A stretch of 64,000 nt of DNA, from the NCBI RefSeq assembly GCF_002266425.1, contig NZ_NPMN01000010.1, positions 80,607 through 144,606 of the forward strand. Direction: 5' to 3'. Shown piece by piece: positions 1-9,782 of this stretch. Under the pieces are notes generated by a model. That model did no database searches and was not told the origin of the DNA. It was given only the letters and a program-made list of their open reading frames with translations. The position numbers and the translations under genes are program-made. This stretch comes from Tissierella sp. P1 (GTDB lineage: Bacteria > Bacillota > Clostridia > Tissierellales > Tissierellaceae). The number at the start of each line of letters is the position of its first letter. Positions within the stretch are counted from its first letter, which is position 1.

Positions 1-363
1 GAAGTAAAGTCCATTAGACAAGGGAAGTTAAATATTAAAGATAGCTATGCTTCCATAGAAAAGGGAGAATTATTTATAAATAATCTCCATATTAGCCCAT
101 ATGAGCAGGGAAATATATATAATGTAGATCCTCTTAGAAAGAGAAAATTATTATTGCATAAAAGGGAAATCAGGAAGTTAATGGCTGCCATAACGCAAAA
201 AGGCTATACCTTGGTTCCTTTGTCTGTATATATAAAGGATGGGCTAGTTAAAGTAGAACTAGCGACTGCAAAAGGAAAGAAGCTATATGATAAGAGAGAT
301 GATATAGCGAAGAAGGATGCAGAAAGAAGAATGCAACAACATTCATCTGAGAAATACAAGTAG
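1..363 (+). CDS. smpB: SsrA-binding protein SmpB (3' part; gene runs off the left edge)
   Basis: The reading frame is open from base 1 and encodes the last 120 residues of SmpB, the partner that carries alanyl-tmRNA to stalled ribosomes in trans-translation. Recognisable stretches are the beta-barrel segment ending in [20 protein letters not shown] and the basic tail with [18 protein letters not shown], which becomes helical in the empty mRNA channel. About 30 N-terminal residues lie outside the window. Its RNA partner tmRNA lies about 120 bases downstream on the same strand, a common arrangement in Firmicutes. Identification is secure. Confidence 0.95.
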   Translation, partial: EVKSIRQGKLNIKDSYASIEKGELFINNLHISPYEQGNIYNVDPLRKRKLLLHKREIRKLMAAITQKGYTLVPLSVYIKDGLVKVELATAKGKKLYDKRDDIAKKDAERRMQQHSSEKYK

Positions 364-437
364 ACGATTCACAATTAAAAGGACTAGAAGATTATAAGTT
401 TTGTGGTATTAATTGTGAACTGTGCATTGGTTAATGG

Positions 438-466
438 TTGACATAATTCAATAAATTTGCTATAAT
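438..466 (+). promoter_or_regulatory. Sigma-A promoter of tmRNA
   Basis: TTGACA at 438-443 and TATAAT at 461-466 are separated by 17 bases, a perfect consensus promoter. Transcription would start near 473, about 12 bases before the mature tmRNA 5' end. This shows that tmRNA is transcribed independently of smpB. Confidence 0.85.
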
Positions 467-484
467 TAATTGCTAATTAAATAT

Positions 485-835
485 GGGGGCGAATTTGGTT
501 TCGACGGGGATGTGGAATCAGGAGTAGCGAGTCGTTGTCGCCAAGCAACGCTAAAAGTGGCAAACTAAATTAAACGCAAACGATAATTACGCATTTGCAG
601 CTTAATTAAGCTGCTCGTCCTACTCGAGTAACCCACGGCTTGAGATAGGGCGTCAATCTAGTGGGGCACCGCACTTAGCAAAGCTTTGAGCTAAGGACGG
701 AACTTATGAAGCTACTGAAACTTGAATCCTGTCAGTAGGGGTCAAGTAGAGGGAATGTCAAATTACTGACTGCACTCGGAGAAGCTCTTGTGGAAATGTT
801 TTCGGACGTGGGTTCGACACCCACCGCCTCCACCA
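485..835 (+). ncRNA. ssrA: tmRNA (transfer-messenger RNA)
   Basis: The 5' end GGGGGCGAATTTGGTTTCGA and the 3' end with a T-loop (GGTTCGAC) and terminal CCA at 833-835 pair as the tRNA-like acceptor (GGGGGC with GCCUCC). The tag frame starts at the resume codon GCA at 576 and reads ANDNYAFAA, then a TAA stop at 603-605. It works with SmpB to rescue stalled ribosomes and mark the nascent chain for proteolysis. The tag is close to the ANDNYALAA form common in Firmicutes, with Phe in place of Leu. Confidence 0.97.
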
Positions 836-869
836 TACATATTATAGAAAAAATAATAGGAGTGATCAT

Positions 870-1205
870 ATGAATAAAGAAGATCAGATATTTGACCTAT
901 TAGAGAGACTATATATAGAGTTACAAGATACAAAGAAAGAATTAAAAGAAGAAATTTCTAACGTAAGAACTGAACTTAAAGAAGAGATTTCCAATGTAAG
1001 AACTGGGCTAAAAGAAGAAATTTCTAATGTAAGGGTTGAATTAAAAGAGGATATAGGAGTTCTTAATGATAATCAAATGATTATATTTGATAAGTTAGAG
1101 AAAATGGGATCGGATATAGAGGGTATAAAAGAAGATATGTCAGATGTCCAGATGATTACTGCCAATAATTATAAAGATATAGTTAGACTTAAATCAGTCA
1201 GATAA
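870..1205 (+). CDS. Small coiled-coil protein with 11-residue repeats, unknown function
   Basis: The product is 111 residues, charged and almost certainly all helical, with no signal peptide or membrane segment. Residues 24-56 are three tandem copies of an 11-residue unit (ELKEEISNVRT, ELKEEISNVRT, GLKEEISNVRV) encoded by a 33-bp DNA repeat at 939-1037. Such hendecad spacing favours an extended coiled coil. A ribosome site (TAGGAG) stands before ATG 870. It resembles small coiled-coil proteins often annotated only as hypothetical in Clostridia. I do not recognise a function. Confidence 0.7.
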   Translation: MNKEDQIFDLLERLYIELQDTKKELKEEISNVRTELKEEISNVRTGLKEEISNVRVELKEDIGVLNDNQMIIFDKLEKMGSDIEGIKEDMSDVQMITANNYKDIVRLKSVR

Positions 1206-1206
1206 A

Positions 1207-1244
1207 ATAAAGCTCTAATGAATAAAATCATTAGAGCTTTTATA
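1207..1244 (+). terminator. Rho-independent terminator after the coiled-coil gene
   Basis: An inverted repeat AAAGCTCTAATGA ... TCATTAGAGCTTT with a short loop is followed by TTAT. It lies just downstream of the stop codon at 1205. Confidence 0.8.
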
Positions 1245-1310
1245 ATGAAATAGTTTTTAGCTCTAGATTCACGATATCTATATTGTAAGAAACCTAGTAA
1301 AAATCTTTCA

Positions 1311-1339
1311 TTGACTTTTCGTAATATATAATATAAAAT
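1311..1339 (+). promoter_or_regulatory. Promoter of the T-box-argS unit
   Basis: TTGACT (1311-1316) and TAAAAT (1334-1339) are 17 bases apart and lie just upstream of the T-box leader. Confidence 0.65.
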
Positions 1340-1364
1340 CAACGATAATTAATAAAATTAGAAA

Positions 1365-1584
1365 TTCTAGGAAGAGAAAAGTAATCATTTGAGTTTCTAA
1401 CAGCGAGCAAGAACAGAGTGAGAGTCTTGTAAGAAAGCTGATGGTGAAAAGGGCCTCGGAGAATATGTCTGAGCAATTGCAAGGATAATACGTTACTGCG
1501 TTAAAGTATTTAAGTGGACTTATGTCAATTTGAGTGGTACCGCGGATTTAAACCCGTCTCAGTATATGAGACGGGTTTTTTTAT
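1365..1584 (+). promoter_or_regulatory. T-box leader with terminator (arginine-tRNA sensing, inferred)
   Basis: The leader has the hallmark T-box sequence AGTGGTACCGCGG at about 1533-1545, whose UGGUACC-type bulge pairs with the NCCA end of uncharged tRNA. A strong terminator, AACCCGTCTC ... GAGACGGGTT plus a T run, follows at 1551-1582. Stem-I elements such as AACAGCGAGCAAGAACAGAG lie upstream. Because the next gene is argS, uncharged tRNA-Arg is the expected ligand. I did not fix the specifier codon. Confidence 0.88.
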
Positions 1585-1663
1585 CATTATATATATTTTG
1601 ATATTTTAGTAATAATTTGATCTAATAAAATATCGAATATAGTCTAATTTAAGGAGGTAATTC

Positions 1664-3426
1664 ATGGAAAAACTAATTAAAATATTAAGTAAAATGGTTG
1701 AGGATGCTTTTGAGCAATGTGGATATGAAAGAAATTTTGGAAATGTTACTATATCCAATCGTACTGATTTATGTCAATTTCAATGTAATGGAGCTTTACC
1801 TGCATCTAAGAAGTATAAGAAGTCACCTATACAAATTGCTAATGAGATATTAGAAATATTGAAGAATACTAATGTTTTTAAAGATGTTTCTTCTGCTGGA
1901 CCTGGTTTTATAAACATAAATATAAAGGATAACTTCTTGGTTGATTACCTAAATGATATGAGTAAAGATAAGAAATATGGTTGTTCTGAGCCAGCAAAGC
2001 CTATGACAATTATAGTAGATTATGGTGGAGCAAATGTTGCGAAGCTCTTCATGTTGGTCATCTTAGAGCTGCAATTATTGGTGAAGCAATAAAGAGAATT
2101 TCTAGATTTCTAGGGCATAATGTAATAGGTGATGTTCATTTAGGTGATTGGGGCTTGCAAATAGGAATGGTAATATCTGAGCTTAGAAGACGTATGCCTG
2201 AGCTGTCTTATTTTGCTGAGGATTATAAAGGGGAATATCCTGAAGAAGCCCCTTTTACAATAGATGAACTTGAAGAAATATATCCAGCGGCAAGCTCCCT
2301 AGCAAAAAGCAATATTGAAGCGATGGAAGAAGCTAGAAAAGCTACCTTCGAGTTACAAAGCGGGAGGAAAGGATATATAGCACTTTGGAAGCACATTTTA
2401 AATGTTTCTGTAGAGGATTTGAAGAAAAATTATAGCGCTTTAAATGTAGAGTTTGACCTTTGGATGGGTGAAAGCGATAGTCAGAAGTATATTGATGAAA
2501 TGATAAATTATCTAAAGGAAAACAACTATACCTATGAAAGCAAAGGAGCATTGGTTATAGATGTTGCCAAGGAAATTGATACTTATACGATTCCCCCAAT
2601 AATAATATTAAAATCAGATGGTGCTATATTATATAGTACTACGGACCTTGCTACTATTTGGCAAAGAGTAAAGGATTATAATCCAGATCAGATAATATAT
2701 GTTGTTGATAAAAGACAGGGACTACATTTTGAACAAGTTTTTAGATGTGCTAAAAAAACAAGAATTGTAAATGAGAATCTATTCTTTGATTTTATTGGCT
2801 TTGGAACAATGAATGGTAAAGATGGGAAACCTTTCAAAACTAGAGAAGGTGGTGTTATGAGACTACAGGATTTGATTAGAATAATTCAAGATAATGTAGT
2901 GAATAAACTCGATAACAATAAAGGTTTTAGTGAATCTGAAATATATGATATAGCAAGAAAGGTCGGACTGTCTGCATTAAAATATGGTGATTTATCTAAT
3001 CAGGTTACTAAAGACTATATATTTGATATGGAAAAATTCTCATCCTTTGAAGGAAATACAGGGCCATATATTTTATATACTACTGTAAGAATTAAATCTA
3101 TTTTGAGAAAAGCTAGTGAGGAAAAAATGAACAATATGGATGCAATACATGAGCCATATAGCCAAAGTGAAAGAGATTTAATGCTAAAGCTTTCAAAGTT
3201 TAATGAGGTCATAGAGTTTAGTTTCTTAGAAAAGGCACCAAACAAATTATGTGAATATATTTATGATTTATCTAATCTATTCAACAAATTTTATCATGAA
3301 AATAAAATTATAAGTGAGGAAAATATTGAAAAGAAAAATTCTTGGTTAAGTCTTATTACCTTAACAAAAAATATTTTAGAAACTTCCCTTGATTTACTTG
3401 GAATTGAAGTACCTGATAGAATGTAA
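1664..3426 (+). CDS. argS: Arginyl-tRNA synthetase, with a single-base frameshift
   Basis: The two frames together encode a class I arginyl-tRNA synthetase of about 587 residues, a normal length. The first frame (1664-2092) carries the N-terminal tRNA-recognition domain. The second continues through the catalytic core, GKPFKTREGG in place of KMSKS (usual for many ArgS), and the DALR anticodon-binding domain. The HIGH-type motif should read AKPLHVGHLR, but the DNA reads GCGAAGCTCTTCATG: one C is missing near 2045, so the frame changes exactly there. Inserting one C restores the conserved motif. As the enzyme is essential, a sequencing error or a second argS is more likely than true loss. It is controlled by the T-box upstream. 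Confidence 0.93.
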
Positions 3427-3747
3427 ATGAAAAAAGTGGGAATTAAATAAAACTTTAGTGATAATAAACAAGTTAAAAAATATAGCAAAATATCAAGCAG
3501 GGAAGTCCAACTTGACTTCCCTGTTAAAGTACTTAACTAGATTAATATCTATCCCTTTATTTTTAGCAATTTTATAAAGTTAGATTTTGATAGCTCATTT
3601 AAACGTGTTTTTTATTAAGAATAGTATGAAACTTATAAAGAAATCTTATAAAAGCAAGCTAATATCAAGAGATTCTTGGTAAATTTATGGTTAATAAATT
3701 ATTCATGGTAAAGATATGATTTATATTAAGATATAAAAATATTAAAA
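3427..3747. other. Intergenic region between convergent argS and the transglutaminase gene
   Basis: This 321-bp AT-rich gap lies between convergent genes. It holds one clear hairpin, CAGGGAAGTC ... GACTTCCCTG at 3498-3523, which may terminate transcription although its T run is poor. Nothing else is recognised. Confidence 0.5.
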
Positions 3748-6006
3748 TCAATATATCTTCTTAACATATTTATGATAGTAATATTTTATTTTACCCCAAT
3801 ACTTTTTTAGTCGATTTTCCATAATGTTTTTATATTTTTCTAGTTCTAATACATCTTCATTCGAAGAAGGAAAGCTACTGTACTTACTTTTTACAAAGAT
3901 TTCTGTAATTTCTTTTATTCCTATTTCATCATAGGAATAGAATTTATACGCAATACGATTTGCATATTCATAGTGAGTTTCTCCATATAGTTGGGGATAA
4001 CCCATTAATTCCTTGATCCTTAGAATTTGTCGATATAGATAAATAACCCTTTTATTATTGGATAACTTTTTAGCTTTAGCTTCCCGATAGCTATATTGTA
4101 AAAATCCTACTAAAAATCTTAGAGGGATTATTAATAATAAAATGATTATAAATAAGTCAACAGTATTACTTGTTAAACCAGTAGATGTATCTTCATAGTC
4201 TTCCTCATAGTTTGGTTTCCTTCCATCGACAGTAGTTTGGTCGCCATCAATATTTTGATCATCAATATCATTTCTAGGACCTCTAATATTTTCCCTAGCT
4301 TCATTTAACTCCATATCCTTGTCGGAATCATTTAGCTGATAATTTTCTAATCTAGATTCTACAGGGTAAGCAGGTGTAGGCTCAAAGGTCATCCAACCAA
4401 CTGGTTCAATAAATGCTTCTACCCATGCATGAGCATTTTCATGTTTTACCTCATATACACCAGTTTCAATAGAATCCTTAGCTAAGTAGCCTTCCACATA
4501 TCTGCTTGGTATTCCTGATAGACGAAGCATCACAGCCATGGATGTTGCATAATAGGTGCAGTAACCCTCCTTTTTTTCAAATAGAAAATAATCTATAAAC
4601 TCTTGATTTTCTGGTAAATATTCCACATCTAAGCTATATTTATAATTATTTCTAAGATAATTCTCAATAGCCACCGCTTTTTCAAAATCATCTTTAGTAT
4701 CCTTTACTATTTCCCTTACTAGATCTTTTGTCCGTTCAGTTATTTTATCTTTAGGTATCTGTAAGTATATATTTAAGTCAGTCATATCTTTCTTTTTCTG
4801 GTCTATACCTAGAGATACTAACATCCCATATGGAAGAGGTTTTTGTACTAGGACAAGATAGCTTTCACCATTATAAACTCCATTGGAGAATACCAAAACA
4901 TCATCACGGTTTACTTTTAGCATATGATTGTCTGAGAAGCTAACTTTAGCTGGTTTATAAGGACTAAAAAGGGTAGTTGATGCAAAATCATGATAGGTAA
5001 TAGTAATATATTCTTGCTTGTAATAAATTTTCTGTTCTTCCTGCGAAAGACCACTGAAGTCTTGTTTCAATCCATAGTTTGCTGAAGGTTCAACTATAGT
5101 ATCCCAAGAATTCCCCGTATAAACTTGCTTTACATTTCCCCTTAGATAAGTACTATCACTTACACGTACTGTCATAATTCTCTTATCACTTAAGTTTACA
5201 GGACCTCCTAATTTTGAGTTTTCACTTTGATATCCTGTAATTGAAAAATTGAATAGTGTAGCGTTTCCAGATTTCCGGCTATAGATATCATAGGAACGTA
5301 AGTCTTCGATAAATGGGAAGATGGTATAAACTTTTCGCTGCAACCAAGGCCATTCGATATAATTGTAACTCTTTGGCAATAGTAAAGCTATGAAAACAAT
5401 TAATATGCTATAGGTAGTTAATGTGTGGAGCCATGGATTGTAAAGGTTCTGTATCTTTTTCTCATAATACTTATTTAATCCTATGAGAATAAAAAAGGCT
5501 AATAGGAATATGGAAATCATCCAATATGCTTGATTAAAAAAATTATACCAATAGTAAAGGAAGAAAACTATATAAATAGGAAGCAATAGATAAATATTTT
5601 TATTCCTAAATAAGATGAAAGCAGTAAACAATGATACTAAAATTATAAGCATTGCCCAAAATAACAACATATTATCTAATGCAATACTTTCTTTCCCTTG
5701 GAGATGAGCAATTATGTTACTGAATAAAGAAAGAATTCTTTCTATTATGTTAAATAAAATGGGAGAAACGAAACGGTGTATCAAGATAGTGATTAGAGAA
5801 CTAATAGCTAAAAGTCCATATAGAATTAATGGATTTAGTAGAAAGAATTTAACTATCATACTTCCTAGCAATACTATTAATACTTGCAGCATAATATTTA
5901 GTTTTAATCCCATCCCCAAACCAAAAAGATATACTAGACAAAATACAAAAGAAGCATAAATCAGGTTTAAAAGTAACTTTTGACTTTTATTAGATGTTCT
6001 ATCCAT
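3748..6006 (-). CDS. Membrane transglutaminase-like protein (TgpA type, DUF4129 C-terminus)
   Basis: The 752-residue product begins with a block of hydrophobic helices (about residues 10-215), continues into an extracytoplasmic region, then a transglutaminase-like core. That core has the nucleophile in KKEGYCTYYATSMAVMLRLS and the His in ENAHAWVEAFI, followed by GWMTFEPTPAY. One more membrane helix (about 640-660) leads into a cytoplasmic tail resembling DUF4129. Proteins of this type occur with MoxR ATPases and DUF58 proteins, as here, where the start overlaps the DUF58 gene by 8 bp. The substrate is unknown. The acidic triad position appears as Glu (FEPTP) rather than Asp, a substitution I believe is frequent in such proteins. 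Confidence 0.88.
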   Translation of the reverse strand: MDRTSNKSQKLLLNLIYASFVFCLVYLFGLGMGLKLNIMLQVLIVLLGSMIVKFFLLNPLILYGLLAISSLITILIHRFVSPILFNIIERILSLFSNIIAHLQGKESIALDNMLLFWAMLIILVSLFTAFILFRNKNIYLLLPIYIVFFLYYWYNFFNQAYWMISIFLLAFFILIGLNKYYEKKIQNLYNPWLHTLTTYSILIVFIALLLPKSYNYIEWPWLQRKVYTIFPFIEDLRSYDIYSRKSGNATLFNFSITGYQSENSKLGGPVNLSDKRIMTVRVSDSTYLRGNVKQVYTGNSWDTIVEPSANYGLKQDFSGLSQEEQKIYYKQEYITITYHDFASTTLFSPYKPAKVSFSDNHMLKVNRDDVLVFSNGVYNGESYLVLVQKPLPYGMLVSLGIDQKKKDMTDLNIYLQIPKDKITERTKDLVREIVKDTKDDFEKAVAIENYLRNNYKYSLDVEYLPENQEFIDYFLFEKKEGYCTYYATSMAVMLRLSGIPSRYVEGYLAKDSIETGVYEVKHENAHAWVEAFIEPVGWMTFEPTPAYPVESRLENYQLNDSDKDMELNEARENIRGPRNDIDDQNIDGDQTTVDGRKPNYEEDYEDTSTGLTSNTVDLFIIILLLIIPLRFLVGFLQYSYREAKAKKLSNNKRVIYLYRQILRIKELMGYPQLYGETHYEYANRIAYKFYSYDEIGIKEITEIFVKSKYSSFPSSNEDVLELEKYKNIMENRLKKYWGKIKYYYHKYVKKIY

Positions 6007-7207
6007 GATAAACCTCCAATGCTTCCTTGATACTATTGTTATAATCTAATATATATATGGGGATTCCTTCCTGTCTTAATCTTTTTTCAACTATTTGGTC
6101 TATATATCCTGTTCTGTTATCTAAATCAGTTATAACTATAAATAATGGATTAAGATTTCTGATTTTTAGTTGAATTCCTTGTGCACCAATAGCCTTATCT
6201 AAGTTTGGAGTAATAATTATAACTGTTGAATTTTTATTTAAAGTCTCAATCTTTGACGCGACAATAGATTTAAATTCAAGAGTTCCGTTACCCTTAAATC
6301 TAGCTAAGGTTTCCAAAAAAGGTTTTAAGTCAGACTTTTGTTGACCTTTTACTTCTACTTGGTTTTGATCATTCTGAGTTTCCAAGTTTACTTCTATATT
6401 TTGACTTAAACAATAATTTACTATGCTAAGAGCAACATCAGCAGTCTTATCTTCAAGACGACGATCTACATCATCTTTAAAGATATTTGCTTCATTGTCT
6501 AGGAAAATGATAACATATGTATCTCCTCGATTTTCATAGTCTTTAACTATAGGAATATCCTTTTTTGCAGATAGTTTCCAATGAATGGCTTTAACGGAAT
6601 CACCTTCTCTATATTCCCTCAAAGAAGTAACTCGGCTTTTATCTTGAAAATCTGAGGTCTGCACTAGAAGTTCTCCAGATTGATGGCTGGCAGTTATTTT
6701 GAAAGTAGATAGGATAATGGTTTCTGGATAGACTAGTAGAGAGGTAGGACTTGTAATTTTTTTCTTAAAAGAATAAAATCCAAAAACATCTCCCACTGTT
6801 ACCTCTATTTCTCCAAACTGGTAATAACCCCTTCTTCTTAGGATTAGAGATTCACTACTGCTGTAGGATTCCTTTTTTTTCAGTGCTAATGTCACTTTAG
6901 GAGAATTAATCCCTGTTAATTGTTTTGAAATATCAGATTGAATTTCTAAATAGGGTATGTGAAGAATACTATTATTTTTTACTTGATAATTTATATTGAG
7001 CATTTCGGCAATGAATAGAGATTCTCTTGGAATCTCTATAGAACCTTTTAGCCCTTTAAGGGTAATTAAACAGTGAATTAAAGGAAGAATGAATGTCAGC
7101 AATAGTATATAAAATAAAAAGTAAGGCAAGGTTCCTCCAACCAACAATACAAAGGCAATTATAATCATAAGGAAGATTAATGGAAGACCAATTTTCATAT
7201 TATTCAT
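5999..7207 (-). CDS. DUF58 domain protein
   Basis: The 402-residue product has two N-terminal membrane helices (about residues 5-45) and a large cytoplasmic part with the DUF58 signature REYREGDSVKAIHWKLSAKK followed by a von Willebrand-like fold. Such proteins are encoded between MoxR-type AAA ATPases and transglutaminase-like membrane proteins and probably act as adaptors in assembling or regulating a cell-envelope complex. It overlaps its neighbours on both sides by 8 bp, indicating a translationally coupled three-gene operon. Exact function is unknown. Confidence 0.88.
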   Translation of the reverse strand: MNNMKIGLPLIFLMIIIAFVLLVGGTLPYFLFYILLLTFILPLIHCLITLKGLKGSIEIPRESLFIAEMLNINYQVKNNSILHIPYLEIQSDISKQLTGINSPKVTLALKKKESYSSSESLILRRRGYYQFGEIEVTVGDVFGFYSFKKKITSPTSLLVYPETIILSTFKITASHQSGELLVQTSDFQDKSRVTSLREYREGDSVKAIHWKLSAKKDIPIVKDYENRGDTYVIIFLDNEANIFKDDVDRRLEDKTADVALSIVNYCLSQNIEVNLETQNDQNQVEVKGQQKSDLKPFLETLARFKGNGTLEFKSIVASKIETLNKNSTVIIITPNLDKAIGAQGIQLKIRNLNPLFIVITDLDNRTGYIDQIVEKRLRQEGIPIYILDYNNSIKEALEVYHG

Positions 7208-8141
7208 CTGTCATCACCGGTACAAATACACGACTAAGAACTTCTTTTAATATATCTTCAATACCCTTTTGCTCTATTCTGGCCTCTGGGGAAAGAATTA
7301 GCCTATGTCCCAATACAGGTACTACCATTTTCTTTACATCATCATGAATAACATAGTCTCGACCTGCTAAAAATGCCTTTGATTTTGCAGCCTTCAACAA
7401 ATCAATAGAAGCTCTAGGACTAGCTCCTAAACGCAAATCTTCATAAATTCTAGTTGTATTAGAAATATTAACAATATAATCTATAATATCACGGTGAACT
7501 GTTATTTCATCTACCATGGATTGCATTTCTAATATATCTTCCTGAGATACAACAGGCTCTATAAGATTAAGATTTTTTATGGACTGATAATTTTGGAGTA
7601 TTTCTATTTCAGACTGTTTTTCTGGATATCCCAGAGATAAACGCATTAGAAAACGATCTAACTGTGCTTCTGGCAGAGGAAAAGTTCCTTGGTATTCTAG
7701 TGGATTTTGAGTTGCCAGTACCATAAAAGGTTTCTCTAAAATATAATGACTTTCTTCTGTAGACACTTCCCCTTCCTCCATAGCCTGTAATAAACTAGAC
7801 TGAGTTTTGGGAGAAGTTCTGTTGATTTCGTCAGCTAAGAATACTTGATTAAATATTGGACCTTTTTTGAAAAAAAAGGCTCCAGTATTTTTATCATAGA
7901 CACTAATACCTATAATATCAGAAGGCATCAGGTCTGGTGTAAACTGGACTCTTTTATATGATAAATCCATACTTCTAGCAAGTGCTTTAACTAAAGTAGT
8001 TTTTCCAACTCCAGGTACATCTTCAATTAAAAGATGGCCTCTGGCAAATAATGCTATTAAAACCTTCTCTAGAACTTCATCTTTTCCCATAATTACATTT
8101 TTTAAGTTTTCTAAAATATCTAATGCTTTTTTATTATCCAT
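7200..8141 (-). CDS. MoxR family AAA+ ATPase
   Basis: A 313-residue AAA+ ATPase with Walker A in EDVPGVGKTTLVKAL, Walker B in VFLADEINRTSPKTQ and the MoxR-typical QAMEEGEVS, followed by the family lid domain. The longer open frame extends to 8288, but ATG 8141 has a good ribosome site (GGAGGT six bases upstream) and matches the usual start MDNKKALDILENL, so I chose it. It is first in the MoxR-DUF58-transglutaminase operon and is expected to act as a chaperone-like ATPase for the envelope proteins encoded downstream. Confidence 0.93.
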   Translation of the reverse strand: MDNKKALDILENLKNVIMGKDEVLEKVLIALFARGHLLIEDVPGVGKTTLVKALARSMDLSYKRVQFTPDLMPSDIIGISVYDKNTGAFFFKKGPIFNQVFLADEINRTSPKTQSSLLQAMEEGEVSTEESHYILEKPFMVLATQNPLEYQGTFPLPEAQLDRFLMRLSLGYPEKQSEIEILQNYQSIKNLNLIEPVVSQEDILEMQSMVDEITVHRDIIDYIVNISNTTRIYEDLRLGASPRASIDLLKAAKSKAFLAGRDYVIHDDVKKMVVPVLGHRLILSPEARIEQKGIEDILKEVLSRVFVPVMTDE

Positions 8142-8397
8142 ATTTACCTCCATTACTCTTTTATAGAGATTAAATTTATTAATAAATTTTATGGCTGCAG
8201 ATAATTTATATGTTACATTAATTATACCATTAAAACTATTATATAATCTACAAAATATAAGGTAAAATATAATTTCAAAACTAGCCAAATAACTATTTTA
8301 TAAACAATAGAGAATACTATCTATAAGAGATTAATGGGATGAAAGAAAATGGAAATAACTAACTGTAAGGTAATTGATGTTTTCATATTTTGCTGAA

Positions 8398-8433
8398 AAA
8401 GCCTTGATTAGAATCATATCTAATCAAGGCTTT
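8398..8433 (-). terminator. Terminator of the sigma-54 activator gene
   Basis: AAAGCCTTGATTAGA and TCTAATCAAGGCTTT form a 15-bp stem with a six-base loop just beyond the stop codon at 8437. In the minus direction it is followed by TTTTCAGC. Confidence 0.8.
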
Positions 8434-8436
8434 CTA

Positions 8437-9474
8437 TTATTTTTCCAATCCATATTCATTAATTTTATTAAAAAGTTGACGAGAACTAATATCAAGCCTG
8501 CGAGCTGCTTCAGCTACATTTCCATTTACTTGATTTAGAACCCATTGTAAATATTTAGATTCAGTATTTTTTCTAAACTCTTTCAAGCTAACGATAGATT
8601 CAAATCTATCACTGGTCGAACTAGGTTTCACTCTAACAATAGAATGCAAAATAGGAAGATCGTCTTTTTTAATAACGCCATCTTCTGATAATATCACTAA
8701 TCTATCGATAGTATTTTTAAGTTCCCTGACGTTTCCAGGATAATCATAATTATATAGAAATTCATTAACCTCAGGTTCAATATAAGTGATTTCACGTCTA
8801 TTTTCAATGCAGGACTGTTCTAGAAAAAAATTAATCATATCCATAAGATCCTCCTTACGTTCACGGAGAGGTGGGATTCTAATGGCGATAGTGCTAATCC
8901 TATAAAAAAAGTCTTCTCTAAAAGTAGCATTTAAGATGTTTTCTTCAAGATCTTTATTAGTAGCACAAATTAGTCTAAAATCTATTAGCATAGGTGTGTT
9001 AGAACCAATTCGTTCAAATTTTTTAGTTTCAATGACTCTTAAAAGCTTCACTTGAGTAAGTAGACTGGTATCTCCAATTTCATCTAAAAATAAAGTACCT
9101 TCATGTGCCAGTTCGAACTTCCCCTTTTTTGCTTTTAAAGCTCCCGTAAATGCTCCCTGTTCATATCCAAAAAGCTCAGATTCTAAAAGGGTTTCAGTGA
9201 AAGCACTGCAATTAACTGCTACTACATCATTAGAAGCCCTTTGGCTACATAAATGAATATATTTAGCAGCAACTTCTTTTCCGGTTCCAGATTCACCTAT
9301 CAAAAGAACATTGGAATTAGAATTTGCAACCTTTTCACAGTATCTTAAGGTTTCTGCAAAAACTGGACTTTTAGTATTCAATAAAAACTTTTTATGCATA
9401 TCATCTATATCTTTAACATCCATAGGTTCAATTGCTATGTTTTTTTTATTAAAGGCGTGGTTCATATACAACAT
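8437..9474 (-). CDS. Sigma-54-dependent transcriptional activator
   Basis: The 345-residue protein consists of the central AAA+ domain, with Walker A GESGTGKE, the sigma-54 contact loop GAFTGA and Walker B LFLDEIGD, plus a C-terminal Fis-type helix-turn-helix ending in VAEAARRLDISSRQLFNKI. It has only about 25 residues before the AAA+ domain, so it lacks a usual N-terminal sensor domain. It is divergent from the alcohol dehydrogenase gene, which has a -24/-12 promoter, so control of that gene is a direct inference. How it senses a signal cannot be seen. Confidence 0.92.
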   Translation of the reverse strand: MLYMNHAFNKKNIAIEPMDVKDIDDMHKKFLLNTKSPVFAETLRYCEKVANSNSNVLLIGESGTGKEVAAKYIHLCSQRASNDVVAVNCSAFTETLLESELFGYEQGAFTGALKAKKGKFELAHEGTLFLDEIGDTSLLTQVKLLRVIETKKFERIGSNTPMLIDFRLICATNKDLEENILNATFREDFFYRISTIAIRIPPLRERKEDLMDMINFFLEQSCIENRREITYIEPEVNEFLYNYDYPGNVRELKNTIDRLVILSEDGVIKKDDLPILHSIVRVKPSSTSDRFESIVSLKEFRKNTESKYLQWVLNQVNGNVAEAARRLDISSRQLFNKINEYGLEK

Positions 9475-9505
9475 CTCCTGACTATATTATAGATACATAA
9501 TAAAT

Positions 9506-9537
9506 GAAATTTATTTCTCGGTCAAGAACTAAATTTC
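9506..9537. promoter_or_regulatory. Inverted repeat, possible upstream activator site
   Basis: GAAATTTA (9506-9513) and TAAATTTC (9530-9537) form a perfect 8-bp dyad with 16 bases between. It sits about 160 bp upstream of the -24/-12 promoter, a usual distance for an enhancer bound by a sigma-54 activator. The sequence is AT-rich, so chance is not excluded. Confidence 0.4.
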
Positions 9538-9697
9538 GCGATAATATAATTAACAGTGTAAGATTAGCATTTGATAAAACTAAGAAGATAATACTTTGAA
9601 TTATAAAATGGGCTTTTCATAAGCTTTCAATATTGTAATATTAAGAAATATAGCCTATATGTAAAAATTAGATTAAATTTAAATAAAAAGCAAAAGC

Positions 9698-9713
9698 TGG
9701 CAAGGTAATTGCA
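9698..9713 (+). promoter_or_regulatory. Sigma-54 (-24/-12) promoter
   Basis: TGGCAAGGTAATTGCA contains GG at -24 and GC at -12 separated by exactly 10 bases, matching the consensus TGGCAC-N5-TTGCA at nearly every position. It lies 70 bp upstream of the alcohol dehydrogenase start and next to a sigma-54 activator gene. Confidence 0.85.
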
Positions 9714-9782
9714 ATTATTAATTGTATAAACAAAAAAACTAACAAATAGATTGATATTATTTAATATATAGGAGGGATATGT

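Larger units (their letters stand above)
9475..9782. other. Divergent control region of the activator and alcohol dehydrogenase genes
   Basis: This 308-bp intergenic region contains the dyad at 9506-9537 and the sigma-54 promoter at 9698-9713. No other open frame or strong hairpin is seen. Confidence 0.6.

Noticed and set aside
8142..8288. Longer N-terminus for the MoxR ATPase
   Set aside because: The extra 49 residues lack conservation features and ATG 8141 has an ideal ribosome site.
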